A stretch of DNA of 64,000 nt from Roseomonas sp. (GTDB lineage: Bacteria; Pseudomonadota; Alphaproteobacteria; Acetobacterales; Acetobacteraceae): NCBI GenBank assembly GCA_020249435.1, contig JADCFQ010000014.1:48020-112019 (forward strand), written 5' to 3'. Both the position numbers and the translations under genes were made by a program. This document shows, piece after piece, positions 8,915-17,053 of this stretch (the first letter of the stretch is position 1; each line of letters starts with the position of its first letter). The notes beneath the pieces are model-generated. The model saw nothing but the letters and a program-made list of their open reading frames with translations. It had not been told where the DNA came from and searched no databases.

Positions 8915-10102
8915 ATGGTCGAAACCACAACCACAACAGGCATCGGCCAAGCGGCGGCGGTTGAACTCACCATCCTCATGCCCTGCCTGAATGAGGCGGA
9001 AACCCTCGCGACCTGCATCCAAAAGGCGGTTGGGTATTTGGCGCATAGTGGTGTTTCGGGCGAAGTGCTGATCGCCGATAATGGCAGCACCGATGGCAGC
9101 CAGGCCATTGCGCGCGGGCTTGGCGCGCGGGTGATTGATGTGCCCGAAAAAGGTTATGGCGCAGCGCTGATTGCCGGCATTGCGGGCGCACGCGGCCGCT
9201 ATGTCATCATGGGCGATAGCGATGATTCCTATGATTTCAGCGCGCTTGATCCCTTCATCGCGAAACTGCGCGATGGCTATGATCTGGTGATGGGCAATCG
9301 CTTCAAGGGCGGCATTGCCCCTGGCGCCATGCCGCCCTTGCATCGCTATTTGGGCAATCCGGTGCTGTCCACCATTGGGCGGGTTTTCTTCGGCGGGCCA
9401 ATCCGCGATTTTCATTGTGGGCTACGCGGATTTTCGCGCGCCGCCATTGCCGCGCTTGATCTGCGCGCGCCAGGGATGGAATTCGCGTCAGAGATGGTGG
9501 TGAAGGCCACCATGCGCGGGCTGCGCATCACTGAAGTGCCAACCACGCTTTCCCCCGATGGAAGGTCCCGCCCGCCGCATTTGCGGTCCTGGCGCGATGG
9601 CTGGCGGCATTTGCGGTTTTTGCTGATTTTTTGCCCGCGCTGGTTGTTTCTTTATCCCGGAGCAGTGCTTTTCGCGCTGGGCGCGCTTGGCATGGCCGCA
9701 CTATTGCCGGGGCCTGTTCGCCTGGGCAGCATTACGCTTGATGTGCATAGCCTGCTCTATGCCTCGGGCGCTGTGGTGATGGGGTTTCAGGCCATGCAGT
9801 TCTGGGTTTTTGCGCGGGCCTATGGCGCGGTGACGGGGATCCTGCCCGAACCGCAGGGCCTCTCGCGTTTCGGGCTGGAAGCGGCGCTGGTGGTGGCGGG
9901 GGTGCTGTTGCTGCTCGGCCTTGGGCTTGGCCTTGTCGCTGTTGCGCAATGGGGCACGCGGGATTTCGGCGCGCTTGCCGGCGGCAATGTCATGCGCCTT
10001 GCGATTGCTTCCGTCACCGCCATGCTGCTTGGCCTGCAATTGGCCTTTGGGGCGTTTTTCCTGGCCCTGCTTGGCATGATGCGCCCGGCATCACGCCGCT
10101 GA
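8915..10102 (+). CDS. Family 2 glycosyltransferase with C-terminal membrane domain (dolichol-P-mannose synthase-like)
   Basis: About 395 residues. The N-terminal GT-A domain begins LTILMPCLNEAETL, followed by IADNGSTDGSQAIA and the metal-binding acidic run GDSDDSYDF. HCGLRGFSRAAI and the later MEFASEMVVKA match polyprenyl-phosphate sugar transferases of the DPM1/GtrB type. The C-terminal third holds about four membrane segments (LFLYPGAVLFALGALGMAAL onward). It probably loads a sugar onto a polyprenyl phosphate or a surface glycan at the inner membrane. ATG 8915 (MVETTTTTG) sits closer to the conserved domain. ATG 8864 in the same frame adds 17 residues and cannot be excluded. Confidence 0.85.
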   Translation: MVETTTTTGIGQAAAVELTILMPCLNEAETLATCIQKAVGYLAHSGVSGEVLIADNGSTDGSQAIARGLGARVIDVPEKGYGAALIAGIAGARGRYVIMGDSDDSYDFSALDPFIAKLRDGYDLVMGNRFKGGIAPGAMPPLHRYLGNPVLSTIGRVFFGGPIRDFHCGLRGFSRAAIAALDLRAPGMEFASEMVVKATMRGLRITEVPTTLSPDGRSRPPHLRSWRDGWRHLRFLLIFCPRWLFLYPGAVLFALGALGMAALLPGPVRLGSITLDVHSLLYASGAVVMGFQAMQFWVFARAYGAVTGILPEPQGLSRFGLEAALVVAGVLLLLGLGLGLVAVAQWGTRDFGALAGGNVMRLAIASVTAMLLGLQLAFGAFFLALLGMMRPASRR

Positions 10103-10113
10103 ACCTGCCGCGT

Positions 10114-10278
10114 TCAGCCCTTGCGCTTTTCGATGCTGGCCGCCCGGCGCCCATCACGGCAGGCATCCGAGCAATAACGCACTTCCTCCCACACCCGTTC
10201 CCATTTCTTGCGCCAGGTGAAGGGGCGGTTGCAGGCCGCGCAAAGCTTTTGCGGCAGATTGGGCTTGCGATGCGCCAC
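10114..10278 (-). CDS. DUF2256 family small zinc-ribbon-like protein
   Basis: A 54-residue reading frame starting with GTG ([20 protein letters not shown]). Two cysteine pairs, CAAC and CSDAC, frame a conserved [14 protein letters not shown] core, the DUF2256 pattern. The four cysteines probably bind a metal. The GTG start lies 2 nt beyond the stop of the upstream small membrane protein gene, so the two are translationally linked. The function of DUF2256 is unknown. The gene is real by motif despite its size. Confidence 0.85.
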   Translation of the reverse strand: MAHRKPNLPQKLCAACNRPFTWRKKWERVWEEVRYCSDACRDGRRAASIEKRKG

Positions 10279-10280
10279 GC

Positions 10281-10553
10281 CTATTCGCCCGGCCGGATTT
10301 CGCCAACCACGCGCCCGCGCGCCGGGTCAAACAACAGCACCCTTTCCCCATCGGGCCGCACCACCCATATCGCGATGGTCTTATCAGCCCCGGAAATGCC
10401 AGCAATGCGCGAGCCTTCGGGCTGACCAAGCCCCGAAGCCGTAAAGCTGCTACCCATATTCGCCGTGCGCTGGACGATCAGCACAATCAGCGTCACGGTG
10501 CCGACCACAATCAGCACCCCCATCCCAATCACCAAAGCCTTGAGCAACCGCAC
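10281..10553 (-). CDS. Small single-pass membrane protein (DUF6476-like)
   Basis: A 90-residue protein starting at GTG 10553 with a GGGGG ribosome site 6 nt upstream. The N-terminus [20 protein letters not shown] is one transmembrane helix, followed by a soluble domain with [18 protein letters not shown]. It resembles short alphaproteobacterial membrane proteins of the DUF6476 group (from memory, moderate certainty). An ATG further upstream (10673) would read through the opposing rluD gene into an Arg-rich stretch, so I reject it. It is coupled to the DUF2256 gene downstream. Its start is only 13 nt from the divergent pseudouridine synthase start. Confidence 0.75.
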   Translation of the reverse strand: MRLLKALVIGMGVLIVVGTVTLIVLIVQRTANMGSSFTASGLGQPEGSRIAGISGADKTIAIWVVRPDGERVLLFDPARGRVVGEIRPGE

Positions 10554-10566
10554 GGAAGACCCCCTT

Positions 10567-11538
10567 TTGAACGCCGAACGCCACGAATTCCGCGCGCCCC
10601 CGGAAGCGGCCGGGCTCCGTGCCGATCGCTTCCTTGCCGAGGCGATAGGTTCTCTCTCCCGCTCCCGCGTCAAGGCCCTGATTGTCGCAGGCCATGCCAG
10701 CCGGGATGGTCAGACACTACGGGAACCCGCCGAGGCCATTCGCCCCGGCGCGCTTTACGCGCTGGAAATCCCGGCGGCCATCCCTGCCCTGCCCCAGCCG
10801 CAGGATATTCCGCTGACCATCCTGCATGAGGATGCGGACCTGATCGTGCTGGATAAGCCGGCAGGGCTCGTGGTGCATCCCGCGCCGGGCAATCAGGATG
10901 GCACCTTGGTCAATGCGCTGCTTGCCCATGCCGGGGATGATCTGCCCGGCATTGGCGGGGAAAAGCGGCCCGGCATTGTGCATCGGCTGGATAAGGACAC
11001 CTCCGGCGTCATGGTCGCGGCCAAGACGGAACTGGCCTTGCGCCGGCTGTCCGAAAGCTTCGCCGAACGAGATCTGGACCGGCATTATCTGGCGCTCTGC
11101 TGGGGTCTGCCGGCGGTGATGGAGGGCGAAATCAACGCCCCGATTGGCCGGCACCCGGCGGATCGCAAGCGCATGGCGGTGGTGGAACGCGGCAAGCCGG
11201 CCATCACGCGCTATAAGGTGCTGCGTTCCTGGGGGACGGCCTGCGCCCTGGTTGCCTGCCGGCTGCTGACCGGGCGGACGCATCAAATCCGCGTCCATAT
11301 GGCGCATCTGGGCCATCCCTTGGTGGGCGATCCGGTCTATCTGCGCCGCACCCCGGCGACCGCCCGCACCCTGCCGCCCCCGGTGCGCGATGCGCTTCTT
11401 GCCTTCCCGCGCCAGGCGCTGCACGCCGCCAGCCTTGGCTTCCGCCACCCCATCAGCGGCCAGCCGCTACACTTCGAACGCCCGCTGCCCGAGGATATGG
11501 CCGCGCTGCTTACATTACTGGATGGTAACGCCGAGTAA
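10567..11538 (+). CDS. RluA/RluD family 23S rRNA pseudouridine synthase
   Basis: About 323 residues. An N-terminal S4 RNA-binding domain (LRADRFLAEAIGSLSRSRVK) precedes the catalytic domain. The RluA signature GIVHRLDKDTSGVMV holds the catalytic aspartate, and LLTGRTHQIRVHMAHLGHPL is also diagnostic. It probably modifies 23S rRNA in helix 69, as RluD does. The start is inferred as TTG 10567 with GGAAG 8 nt upstream: the S4 domain must begin just after it, and the ATG at 10465 would lie inside the divergent gene. A hairpin terminator follows the stop. Confidence 0.9.
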   Translation: MNAERHEFRAPPEAAGLRADRFLAEAIGSLSRSRVKALIVAGHASRDGQTLREPAEAIRPGALYALEIPAAIPALPQPQDIPLTILHEDADLIVLDKPAGLVVHPAPGNQDGTLVNALLAHAGDDLPGIGGEKRPGIVHRLDKDTSGVMVAAKTELALRRLSESFAERDLDRHYLALCWGLPAVMEGEINAPIGRHPADRKRMAVVERGKPAITRYKVLRSWGTACALVACRLLTGRTHQIRVHMAHLGHPLVGDPVYLRRTPATARTLPPPVRDALLAFPRQALHAASLGFRHPISGQPLHFERPLPEDMAALLTLLDGNAE

Positions 11539-11539
11539 C

Positions 11540-11564
11540 CCGACTATTTCAGTCGGTTTTTCTT
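11540..11564 (+). terminator. Rho-independent terminator after the pseudouridine synthase gene
   Basis: A 6-bp stem CCGACT/AGTCGG with loop ATTTC is followed by TTTTTCTT. It starts 1 nt after the rluD-type stop codon and separates that gene from rpoH. Confidence 0.75.
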
Positions 11565-11755
11565 GCATTCCCCCCCTATTCCCGCTATTAACCGGGTGTC
11601 GGATTCCTCAGGGCGCCAGTGCGACCCGGCCGGCCAAGGCCCCAACAAGGGGCAGGCGACCAGTCAGGGCTTTGAGGTAGATGACGTAATTGTAATGATC
11701 GGCCCAGGATGCCGCCTTTGGGGCAGAGCAGGTCGGTGCAGGAGGGTATGAAACC

Positions 11756-12640
11756 ATGGCAACTTCTATGGCCATTCCGATGGCGACTGAGGGCAACCTC
11801 TCCCGCTATCTCCAGGATATTCGCAAATTCCCGATGCTCTCGGCTGAGGAAGAACTCAGCCTGGCGCGCCGTTGGCGCGACAATGCCGATGAGCCGGCAG
11901 CGCATAAGCTTGTCACATCCCACCTGCGCCTGGTTGCCAAGATTGCCATGGGCTATCGCGGCTATGGCCTGCCGGTTGGTGAACTGATCTCTGAGGGCAA
12001 TGTCGGGATGATGCAGGCGGTCAAGCGCTTCGATCCCGATCGCGGCTTCCGTTTGGCGACCTATGCCATGTGGTGGATCCGCGCGGCCATTCAGGAATAC
12101 ATCCTGCATTCCTGGTCGCTCGTGAAAATGGGCACCACGGCAGCGCAGAAAAAGCTGTTCTTCAATTTGCGCCGGTTGAAGGCGCAGATGTCGGCCCTGG
12201 AAGAAGGCGATTTGCAGCCCGAACAGGTGGCCAAGATCAGCCATGTGCTGCAGGTGCCGGAACAGGACGTGATTTCCATGAACCGGCGCCTTGCGGCTGC
12301 CGATAACAGCCTGAATGCACCACTCCGCGCCGATGGCGAAGGCGAATGGCAGGATTGGCTGGTGGATGAAAGCGACAACCAGGAACAGGAACTCGCCGAA
12401 CATCAGGACATGTCAAACCGCCGCGAATTGCTGAGCGGTGCGCTAAAAACGCTGAATGAGCGTGAACGGCATATCCTGATCGAACGCCGGCTGAAGGAAG
12501 AACCGACGACGCTGGAAGAACTTTCGCAGCATTACAACATCAGCCGTGAGCGCGTGCGCCAGATTGAAGTGCGCGCCTTTGAAAAGCTGCAAAAATCCAT
12601 GCGTCAGCAGATCATGGATCGGCGCTTGACGATTGGCTGA
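11756..12640 (+). CDS. rpoH: RNA polymerase sigma-32 factor (heat shock)
   Basis: A 294-residue sigma-70 family factor. Region 2 contains ISEGNVGMMQAVKRFDP and YAMWWIRAAIQEYIL. The RpoH box QKKLFFNLR follows, which separates RpoH from other sigma factors. Region 4.2 ends with LSQHYNISRERVRQIEVRAF. It directs heat-shock transcription. Start ATG 11756 is preceded by GGAGGG 9 nt upstream. The leader from 11565 to 11755 is long enough for thermosensor or promoter elements, but I could not identify a convincing one. It is a single-gene unit bounded by terminators on both sides. Confidence 0.96.
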   Translation: MATSMAIPMATEGNLSRYLQDIRKFPMLSAEEELSLARRWRDNADEPAAHKLVTSHLRLVAKIAMGYRGYGLPVGELISEGNVGMMQAVKRFDPDRGFRLATYAMWWIRAAIQEYILHSWSLVKMGTTAAQKKLFFNLRRLKAQMSALEEGDLQPEQVAKISHVLQVPEQDVISMNRRLAAADNSLNAPLRADGEGEWQDWLVDESDNQEQELAEHQDMSNRRELLSGALKTLNERERHILIERRLKEEPTTLEELSQHYNISRERVRQIEVRAFEKLQKSMRQQIMDRRLTIG

Positions 12641-12660
12641 AGAAGTCTGGTTCAACAAAA

Positions 12661-12692
12661 AAGGCGGTGGAAATTCCACCGCCTTTTCTTTT
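12661..12692. terminator. Bidirectional hairpin terminator between rpoH and the amino-acid binding protein gene
   Basis: A perfect 10-bp stem AAGGCGGTGG/CCACCGCCTT with loop AAATT is flanked by an A-run on the left and TTTTCTTTT on the right. It can therefore terminate transcription in either direction between these convergent genes. Confidence 0.9.
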
Positions 12693-12705
12693 GTCCTAAA
12701 GCCAA

Positions 12706-13743
12706 TCAGCGAATGGGCGGCGCGTAATGCAGCCCGCCATTATTCCACAGGTTGTTCACGCCACGCGGAATACCGATCGGGATAATGCTGCGTTCATACA
12801 TTTCACCGTAATTGCCGACCTGGCGGACGATCTTGACCACCCAGTCATTCTCAACGCCAAGCGACCTGCCGAGATCACCGGTCCGGCCAAGCAGGCGCTG
12901 CACATCCGGATTCACACTGGTGCGCGCCATTTCCTCGACATTCTGGCTAGTCACGCCCAATTCTTCAGCAGTGATCTGCGCAAAAAGCGTCCAACGCACC
13001 AGGTCAAAGAACTTCCAGTCACCCTTGCGGACCGCCGGGCCAAGCGGTTCCTTGGAAATGATTTCCGGTAGCAGGATGAAATCCGCCGCATCCGTCGTGC
13101 GCGTGGCGCGGAAAGACGCCAGTGAAGACGCATCGTTAGTATAGGCATCGCAGCGGCCGGCCACGAAGGCCGCGCGGATTTCTTCCGCCTGTTCAATCAC
13201 CACCGGCGTGAAGCGCATGCGGTTCGTGCGGAAGAAGTCAGCAAGGTTCAGTTCCGTGGTGGTGCCGGGCTGCACGCAAACCGTGGCACCATCAAGCTGC
13301 TTCGCCGAGGTGACGCCAGAGCTCCGCTTCACCATGAAGCCCTGACCATCATAGAAATTGATCCCCGCGAAAGCGAGGCCGAGCGCGCTTTCGCGCGCCA
13401 TGGTCCAGGTGGTGTTGCGCACCAGAATGTCCAATTCGCCCGATTGCAGCATGGGGAAGCGCTGCACGGTGGTATTGGGCACAAAGCGCACCTTGGTCGC
13501 ATCACCCAACAGGGCAGCGGCCACTGCACGGCAGGTATCCACATCCAGGCCGCGGAATTCGCCGCGGCTATCGGGCAGGGCAAAGCCCGGCGCATTGGTG
13601 GAAACGCCGCAAATCAACTGCCCACGGGCACGAATGGCAGCCATGGTATCGGCCGCGGGCGCTTGCGCCATGGCCGGGGCGGCCGTCACGGCCATCAGCC
13701 CCGCCAGGGCCGCGCCGGAAAGGGCGCGGGTAAATCGGATCAT
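12706..13743 (-). CDS. Amino-acid ABC transporter substrate-binding protein (AapJ/BztA-like)
   Basis: A 345-residue family 3 periplasmic binding protein. The signal peptide (MIRFTRALSGAALAGLMAV, cleavage near AMAQA) is followed by TMAAIRARGQLICGVSTNAP, typical of general L-amino-acid binding proteins. FRGLDVDTCRAVAAALLGD and LDILVRNTTWTMARE match the ligand-binding lobe of AapJ. Start 13743 has GGGAG about 9 nt upstream; longer in-frame starts precede the signal peptide and are unlikely. The permease and ATPase genes are not linked. An M20 amidohydrolase and a peptide-type binding protein lie upstream on the same strand. Confidence 0.88.
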   Translation of the reverse strand: MIRFTRALSGAALAGLMAVTAAPAMAQAPAADTMAAIRARGQLICGVSTNAPGFALPDSRGEFRGLDVDTCRAVAAALLGDATKVRFVPNTTVQRFPMLQSGELDILVRNTTWTMARESALGLAFAGINFYDGQGFMVKRSSGVTSAKQLDGATVCVQPGTTTELNLADFFRTNRMRFTPVVIEQAEEIRAAFVAGRCDAYTNDASSLASFRATRTTDAADFILLPEIISKEPLGPAVRKGDWKFFDLVRWTLFAQITAEELGVTSQNVEEMARTSVNPDVQRLLGRTGDLGRSLGVENDWVVKIVRQVGNYGEMYERSIIPIGIPRGVNNLWNNGGLHYAPPIR

Positions 13744-13851
13744 ACTTCTGTCTCCCATAGGTTCAGGAAGCCGGTTTTGCGCCAGCCACACCCGGACATC
13801 ATGGCCCCTGCCGGACCCAAGGCCAAGCCCCTCCTGGTGATGCATGAGGGT

Positions 13852-15132
13852 TTAATCGCGCGGCCTGACCCCGCACCAATCGGCGATGAAGGTGGCGATG
13901 GTGCGGGTGCATTTGCGCAAATCCTCGATCGAGGTGCGCTCATCAAAGGCATGCGCCCCCTCTCCCTTCGGGCCGTAGCAAAGGCCGGGGATGTCGAAAT
14001 AGAGCCCGTAATAGCGCGTGTCATTCACCGCCGTGGTGCGCCGTTCCGGCATTTGCCCGCCATGGACAGAGGCATGGGCGGCGGCCAGCACGGCCTCGGC
14101 CTCGCTGCCCGGTTCCAGCACATAGGGGTCGGTCTGAAAGCCGGTCCAGACGATCTCAGGCGGGTTATTCGCCAGGAAGCCATCACCCTTGGCGGCCGCG
14201 CGCACCGTCGCTTCAATGCCGGCCATGGCTTCTTCCGGTGAGGTGCCGGGCACAAGGCCGATGCGGCAATCCACCTCACACCAGGCGGGGGTGGAAGAAG
14301 CCCAATCGCCGCCGCGAATGATGCCGGGGTTGAATTTGATCGGGTCCTTGATGTCGGCATACCAGGTGCTCGCCCGCGCGGCTTCGTTCAATGTGCGGGT
14401 ATGCGCGTAAAGCGCCTGGATCAGCACATAGGCGGACATGATGGCGTTGCTGCCATCCTGCGCCACCGCGACATGCACAGGAATGCCGCGCACACGCAGC
14501 CGAAACCAGATGGTGCCGGTTTGGCTGCGGGTGATGGTATGGCCGGTAGGTTCAGGCACCAGCGCAGCGTCAGCACGATAACCGCGCAGCAGCGTGGAAA
14601 GCGCGCCATTGCCGGTGCTTTCTTCCTCGGTCACGGTCTCGACATAGACATCGGCGGCGGGTTCAAGCCCGGCATCGCGAATGGCATCCATGGCATAGAC
14701 CATGCAAGCGACACCCGATTTCATGTCATGCGCGCCGCGGCCATACATCCAGCCATCGCGGATCACGGCGGCATAGGGCGGATGGGTCCACATATCGGCG
14801 GGGCCTTCGGGCACCACATCAATATGGCCTTGCAGGATCAGGCTGCGCCCGGTGGGGTTCTTCGCGCGATAGGCCGCCACCACCTGCACGCTGCCGGCGG
14901 GATCACATTCCACCATGGGCGCCATTTTCGGATGCGGCGGCACATCGGCCAGGGTGTAGCGGTCCACCGCATAACCGCGCGCCGCCATTTGGCGGGCAAA
15001 CCAATCCTGCAAGGGCGCTTCGCGGCCACGCAGGCTTGGAAAGCGCACCAGCTCCGCCAGGAACTTCACCTGCTTGTCAAAATTCGTATCAATGGCCGCA
15101 GCAATCCGCGCCATGGCTTCCTTATCGGCCAT
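13852..15132 (-). CDS. M20 family metallo-amidohydrolase (ArgE/DapE-like deacylase)
   Basis: A 426-residue zinc hydrolase. The metal site is visible: LQGHIDVVPEGP (His and Asp), YGRGAHDMKSG (bridging Asp) and TVTEEESTGNG (catalytic Glu pair). A dimerisation domain lies between about residues 200 and 320. It resembles acetylornithine deacetylase and succinyl-diaminopimelate desuccinylase. However, it sits between ABC binding proteins rather than biosynthetic genes, suggesting hydrolysis of an imported N-acyl amino acid or peptide (inference). It is 39 nt from the upstream peptide-binding protein gene and probably in the same operon. Confidence 0.88.
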   Translation of the reverse strand: MADKEAMARIAAAIDTNFDKQVKFLAELVRFPSLRGREAPLQDWFARQMAARGYAVDRYTLADVPPHPKMAPMVECDPAGSVQVVAAYRAKNPTGRSLILQGHIDVVPEGPADMWTHPPYAAVIRDGWMYGRGAHDMKSGVACMVYAMDAIRDAGLEPAADVYVETVTEEESTGNGALSTLLRGYRADAALVPEPTGHTITRSQTGTIWFRLRVRGIPVHVAVAQDGSNAIMSAYVLIQALYAHTRTLNEAARASTWYADIKDPIKFNPGIIRGGDWASSTPAWCEVDCRIGLVPGTSPEEAMAGIEATVRAAAKGDGFLANNPPEIVWTGFQTDPYVLEPGSEAEAVLAAAHASVHGGQMPERRTTAVNDTRYYGLYFDIPGLCYGPKGEGAHAFDERTSIEDLRKCTRTIATFIADWCGVRPRD

Positions 15133-15171
15133 GCTGATCAGTCTTTCCTATCAGTGGTTGTCATGCTGCGT

Positions 15172-16740
15172 TCAGGGTGGGCTCGCCAAAAGCGCATTGG
15201 TGTACCAGGAAGGCGAGGCATCATATTTCACCTTATTCCTGAGCCCCGCCCAGGAAACCTTCAGATAAAAAATCGGAAGAACACCGCCATCTTCGATGCC
15301 GATCCGCATCGCCTCAGCGGTCAGTGCATTGCGCCGCGTGGTATCCATGGTGCGCAAAGCCTCGGCCAAGGGCGCATCCATCGCCGGGTTTGAATAATGC
15401 TGGCGATTGAAGGGGCCGGCACCGGTTTCGCTATTGCGGGTCATCAGCACCTGGCGAAGCGTATTGGCCGCGATGGAGGAGGTATAGGTGGTCATGAACA
15501 TCGAAAACTCCCGCGCTGTAGCACGGGTGAAAAGATTGGCGGGCGGCAGGACCTCCACCCGCGTTTCGATGCCAAGCCGCGTCCAACCCTGAGCGATGGC
15601 CTGCGCCACATCAGTGTCCGACGCAAACCAGCCATTGGGGCTATGGATGGTGATGCGGAAACCATCCGGATAGCCCGCTTCACGCAGCAAAGCGCGTGCC
15701 TGATCCAGATCATAACGCGGCGGCGGCATATTGGGCGCGCGGTCGGCAACAGCGGGGGCAGCGAATTGTTCCGCCGGCATGCCTTGGCCCATCAGCAGCC
15801 GATCCACAATGCCTTGGCGATTGATCGCGAGCGAAAGCGCGCGCCGCACCCGCGCATCGCGCAAGGGGTTGCGTTCCAGCACGCGACCTTGCTTGTCGGT
15901 GACGAAGGGTGAAGGGTCACGCGCGGCATCGGGGAAAAGATAGGCCGTGCCATTGCTGGCGACACCGAAGACAGATAGCCGCGCATCATTGGTCAGGCGT
16001 TGCACATCCTGCACGGGGACGAAATCAATCAAATCCACATCGCCGGAGAGCAGCGTTGCAACACGCGCCCCGGCATTGCTGATGAAGCGCGTCACCACCC
16101 TTTCCCAGGGCTGCGCTTCACCCCAGTAATTGGGGTTGCGGCTGATTTCATGCCTCTCCCCCTGCGTATAGCTGACATGGCGATAGGCGCCGGTGCCAAT
16201 CATGGCGCGGCCCGCGTTGAAATCCCCGAGCGTCGCATTGGCGTGCAGGGTCCGCGACAGGATCATGATGTTTGACAGGTCCCAATCCAGAAAGGGGTTG
16301 GGTTCCTTGGTCCTGATCAGAACGCGGCGCGGTTCCGGGATTTCAATGGCGGCAATGCTGCGCACAAAGGGTGTGAAGGGGCCGGGGCTATTGGCGATGG
16401 TCGGCACACGCGCATAGGAAAAGGCAATATCCTCGGCCGAGAAGGGCGTGCCGTCATGGAATTTCACACCATCGCGCAGCCTGAATTCCCAGGTCAGGTC
16501 ATCAATCGCGCGCCAGGATTCGGCAAGGCGTGGCACCAGGCGGCCGGAAGTGTCGAAATCCACCAGGGTTTCGAAAATCTGCCGCAGGATGGCGTTATTC
16601 GGGTTGGAGGAATGGTAATGCGGGTCCATGCCCGAAGGGGCGGATTGCGCACCAATGGTCAGGGTGCGCTGCGCCTGAATGGGCGCCGCCCATAACACCA
16701 CCAAGCCGGCTGCAAGAAGCAGCGCCTTGAAACGAACCAT
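15172..16740 (-). CDS. ABC transporter substrate-binding protein, family 5 (peptide/nickel type)
   Basis: A 522-residue SBP_bac_5 protein. The N-terminus MVRFKALLLAAGLVVLWAAP is a signal peptide ending at IQAQR. The start is fixed by GGAGG 9 nt upstream of ATG 16740. FETLVDFDTSGRLVPRLAES and FRLRDGVKFHDGTPFSAEDI are signature segments of dipeptide/oligopeptide binding proteins. No DppBCDF-type membrane or ATPase genes follow. The downstream gene is an M20 amidohydrolase, so the ligand may be a peptide or acylated amino acid. Confidence 0.9.
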   Translation of the reverse strand: MVRFKALLLAAGLVVLWAAPIQAQRTLTIGAQSAPSGMDPHYHSSNPNNAILRQIFETLVDFDTSGRLVPRLAESWRAIDDLTWEFRLRDGVKFHDGTPFSAEDIAFSYARVPTIANSPGPFTPFVRSIAAIEIPEPRRVLIRTKEPNPFLDWDLSNIMILSRTLHANATLGDFNAGRAMIGTGAYRHVSYTQGERHEISRNPNYWGEAQPWERVVTRFISNAGARVATLLSGDVDLIDFVPVQDVQRLTNDARLSVFGVASNGTAYLFPDAARDPSPFVTDKQGRVLERNPLRDARVRRALSLAINRQGIVDRLLMGQGMPAEQFAAPAVADRAPNMPPPRYDLDQARALLREAGYPDGFRITIHSPNGWFASDTDVAQAIAQGWTRLGIETRVEVLPPANLFTRATAREFSMFMTTYTSSIAANTLRQVLMTRNSETGAGPFNRQHYSNPAMDAPLAEALRTMDTTRRNALTAEAMRIGIEDGGVLPIFYLKVSWAGLRNKVKYDASPSWYTNALLASPP

Positions 16741-17053
16741 GCCCGTTATCCTCCGGAGGTTGATGGAAGATGAGCGTTGCCCCAGGCCGGCAATACGTCA
16801 AGCCGCAGGACTGGTGGGCTTCGGGTAGCTCGAGCGGGGGCTGCGGCCTGCCCTTAAAGCTTACTTCACGTTTGCCTGAATAGACTTCATCCTCAACAAA
16901 AATTGTCGATCCCGATCCATGAACACCACGCCCTTGATCTGCACCCGCGTCCCATCCCGGAAAGCGCTGAATTGCAGGCTGCTTATCGAAGAAGGCTCGC
17001 GCTCCGCCCTTCTCAATCCTTTGTTGATACCCTTCGGTTAGGCAGTCAGCCCC
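16741..17053. other. 313-nt divergent intergenic region
   Basis: This lies between the peptide-type binding protein gene (leftward) and the soluble hybrid kinase (rightward). Apart from the GGAGG ribosome site of the leftward gene, I see no convincing open frame, hairpin terminator or repeat. It presumably holds the two divergent promoters. Confidence 0.5.

Noticed and set aside
11565..11755. rpoH leader examined for a promoter or RNA thermometer
   Set aside because: TTGAGG and TAATGAT boxes exist but spacing is poor and no clear hairpin masks the ribosome site.
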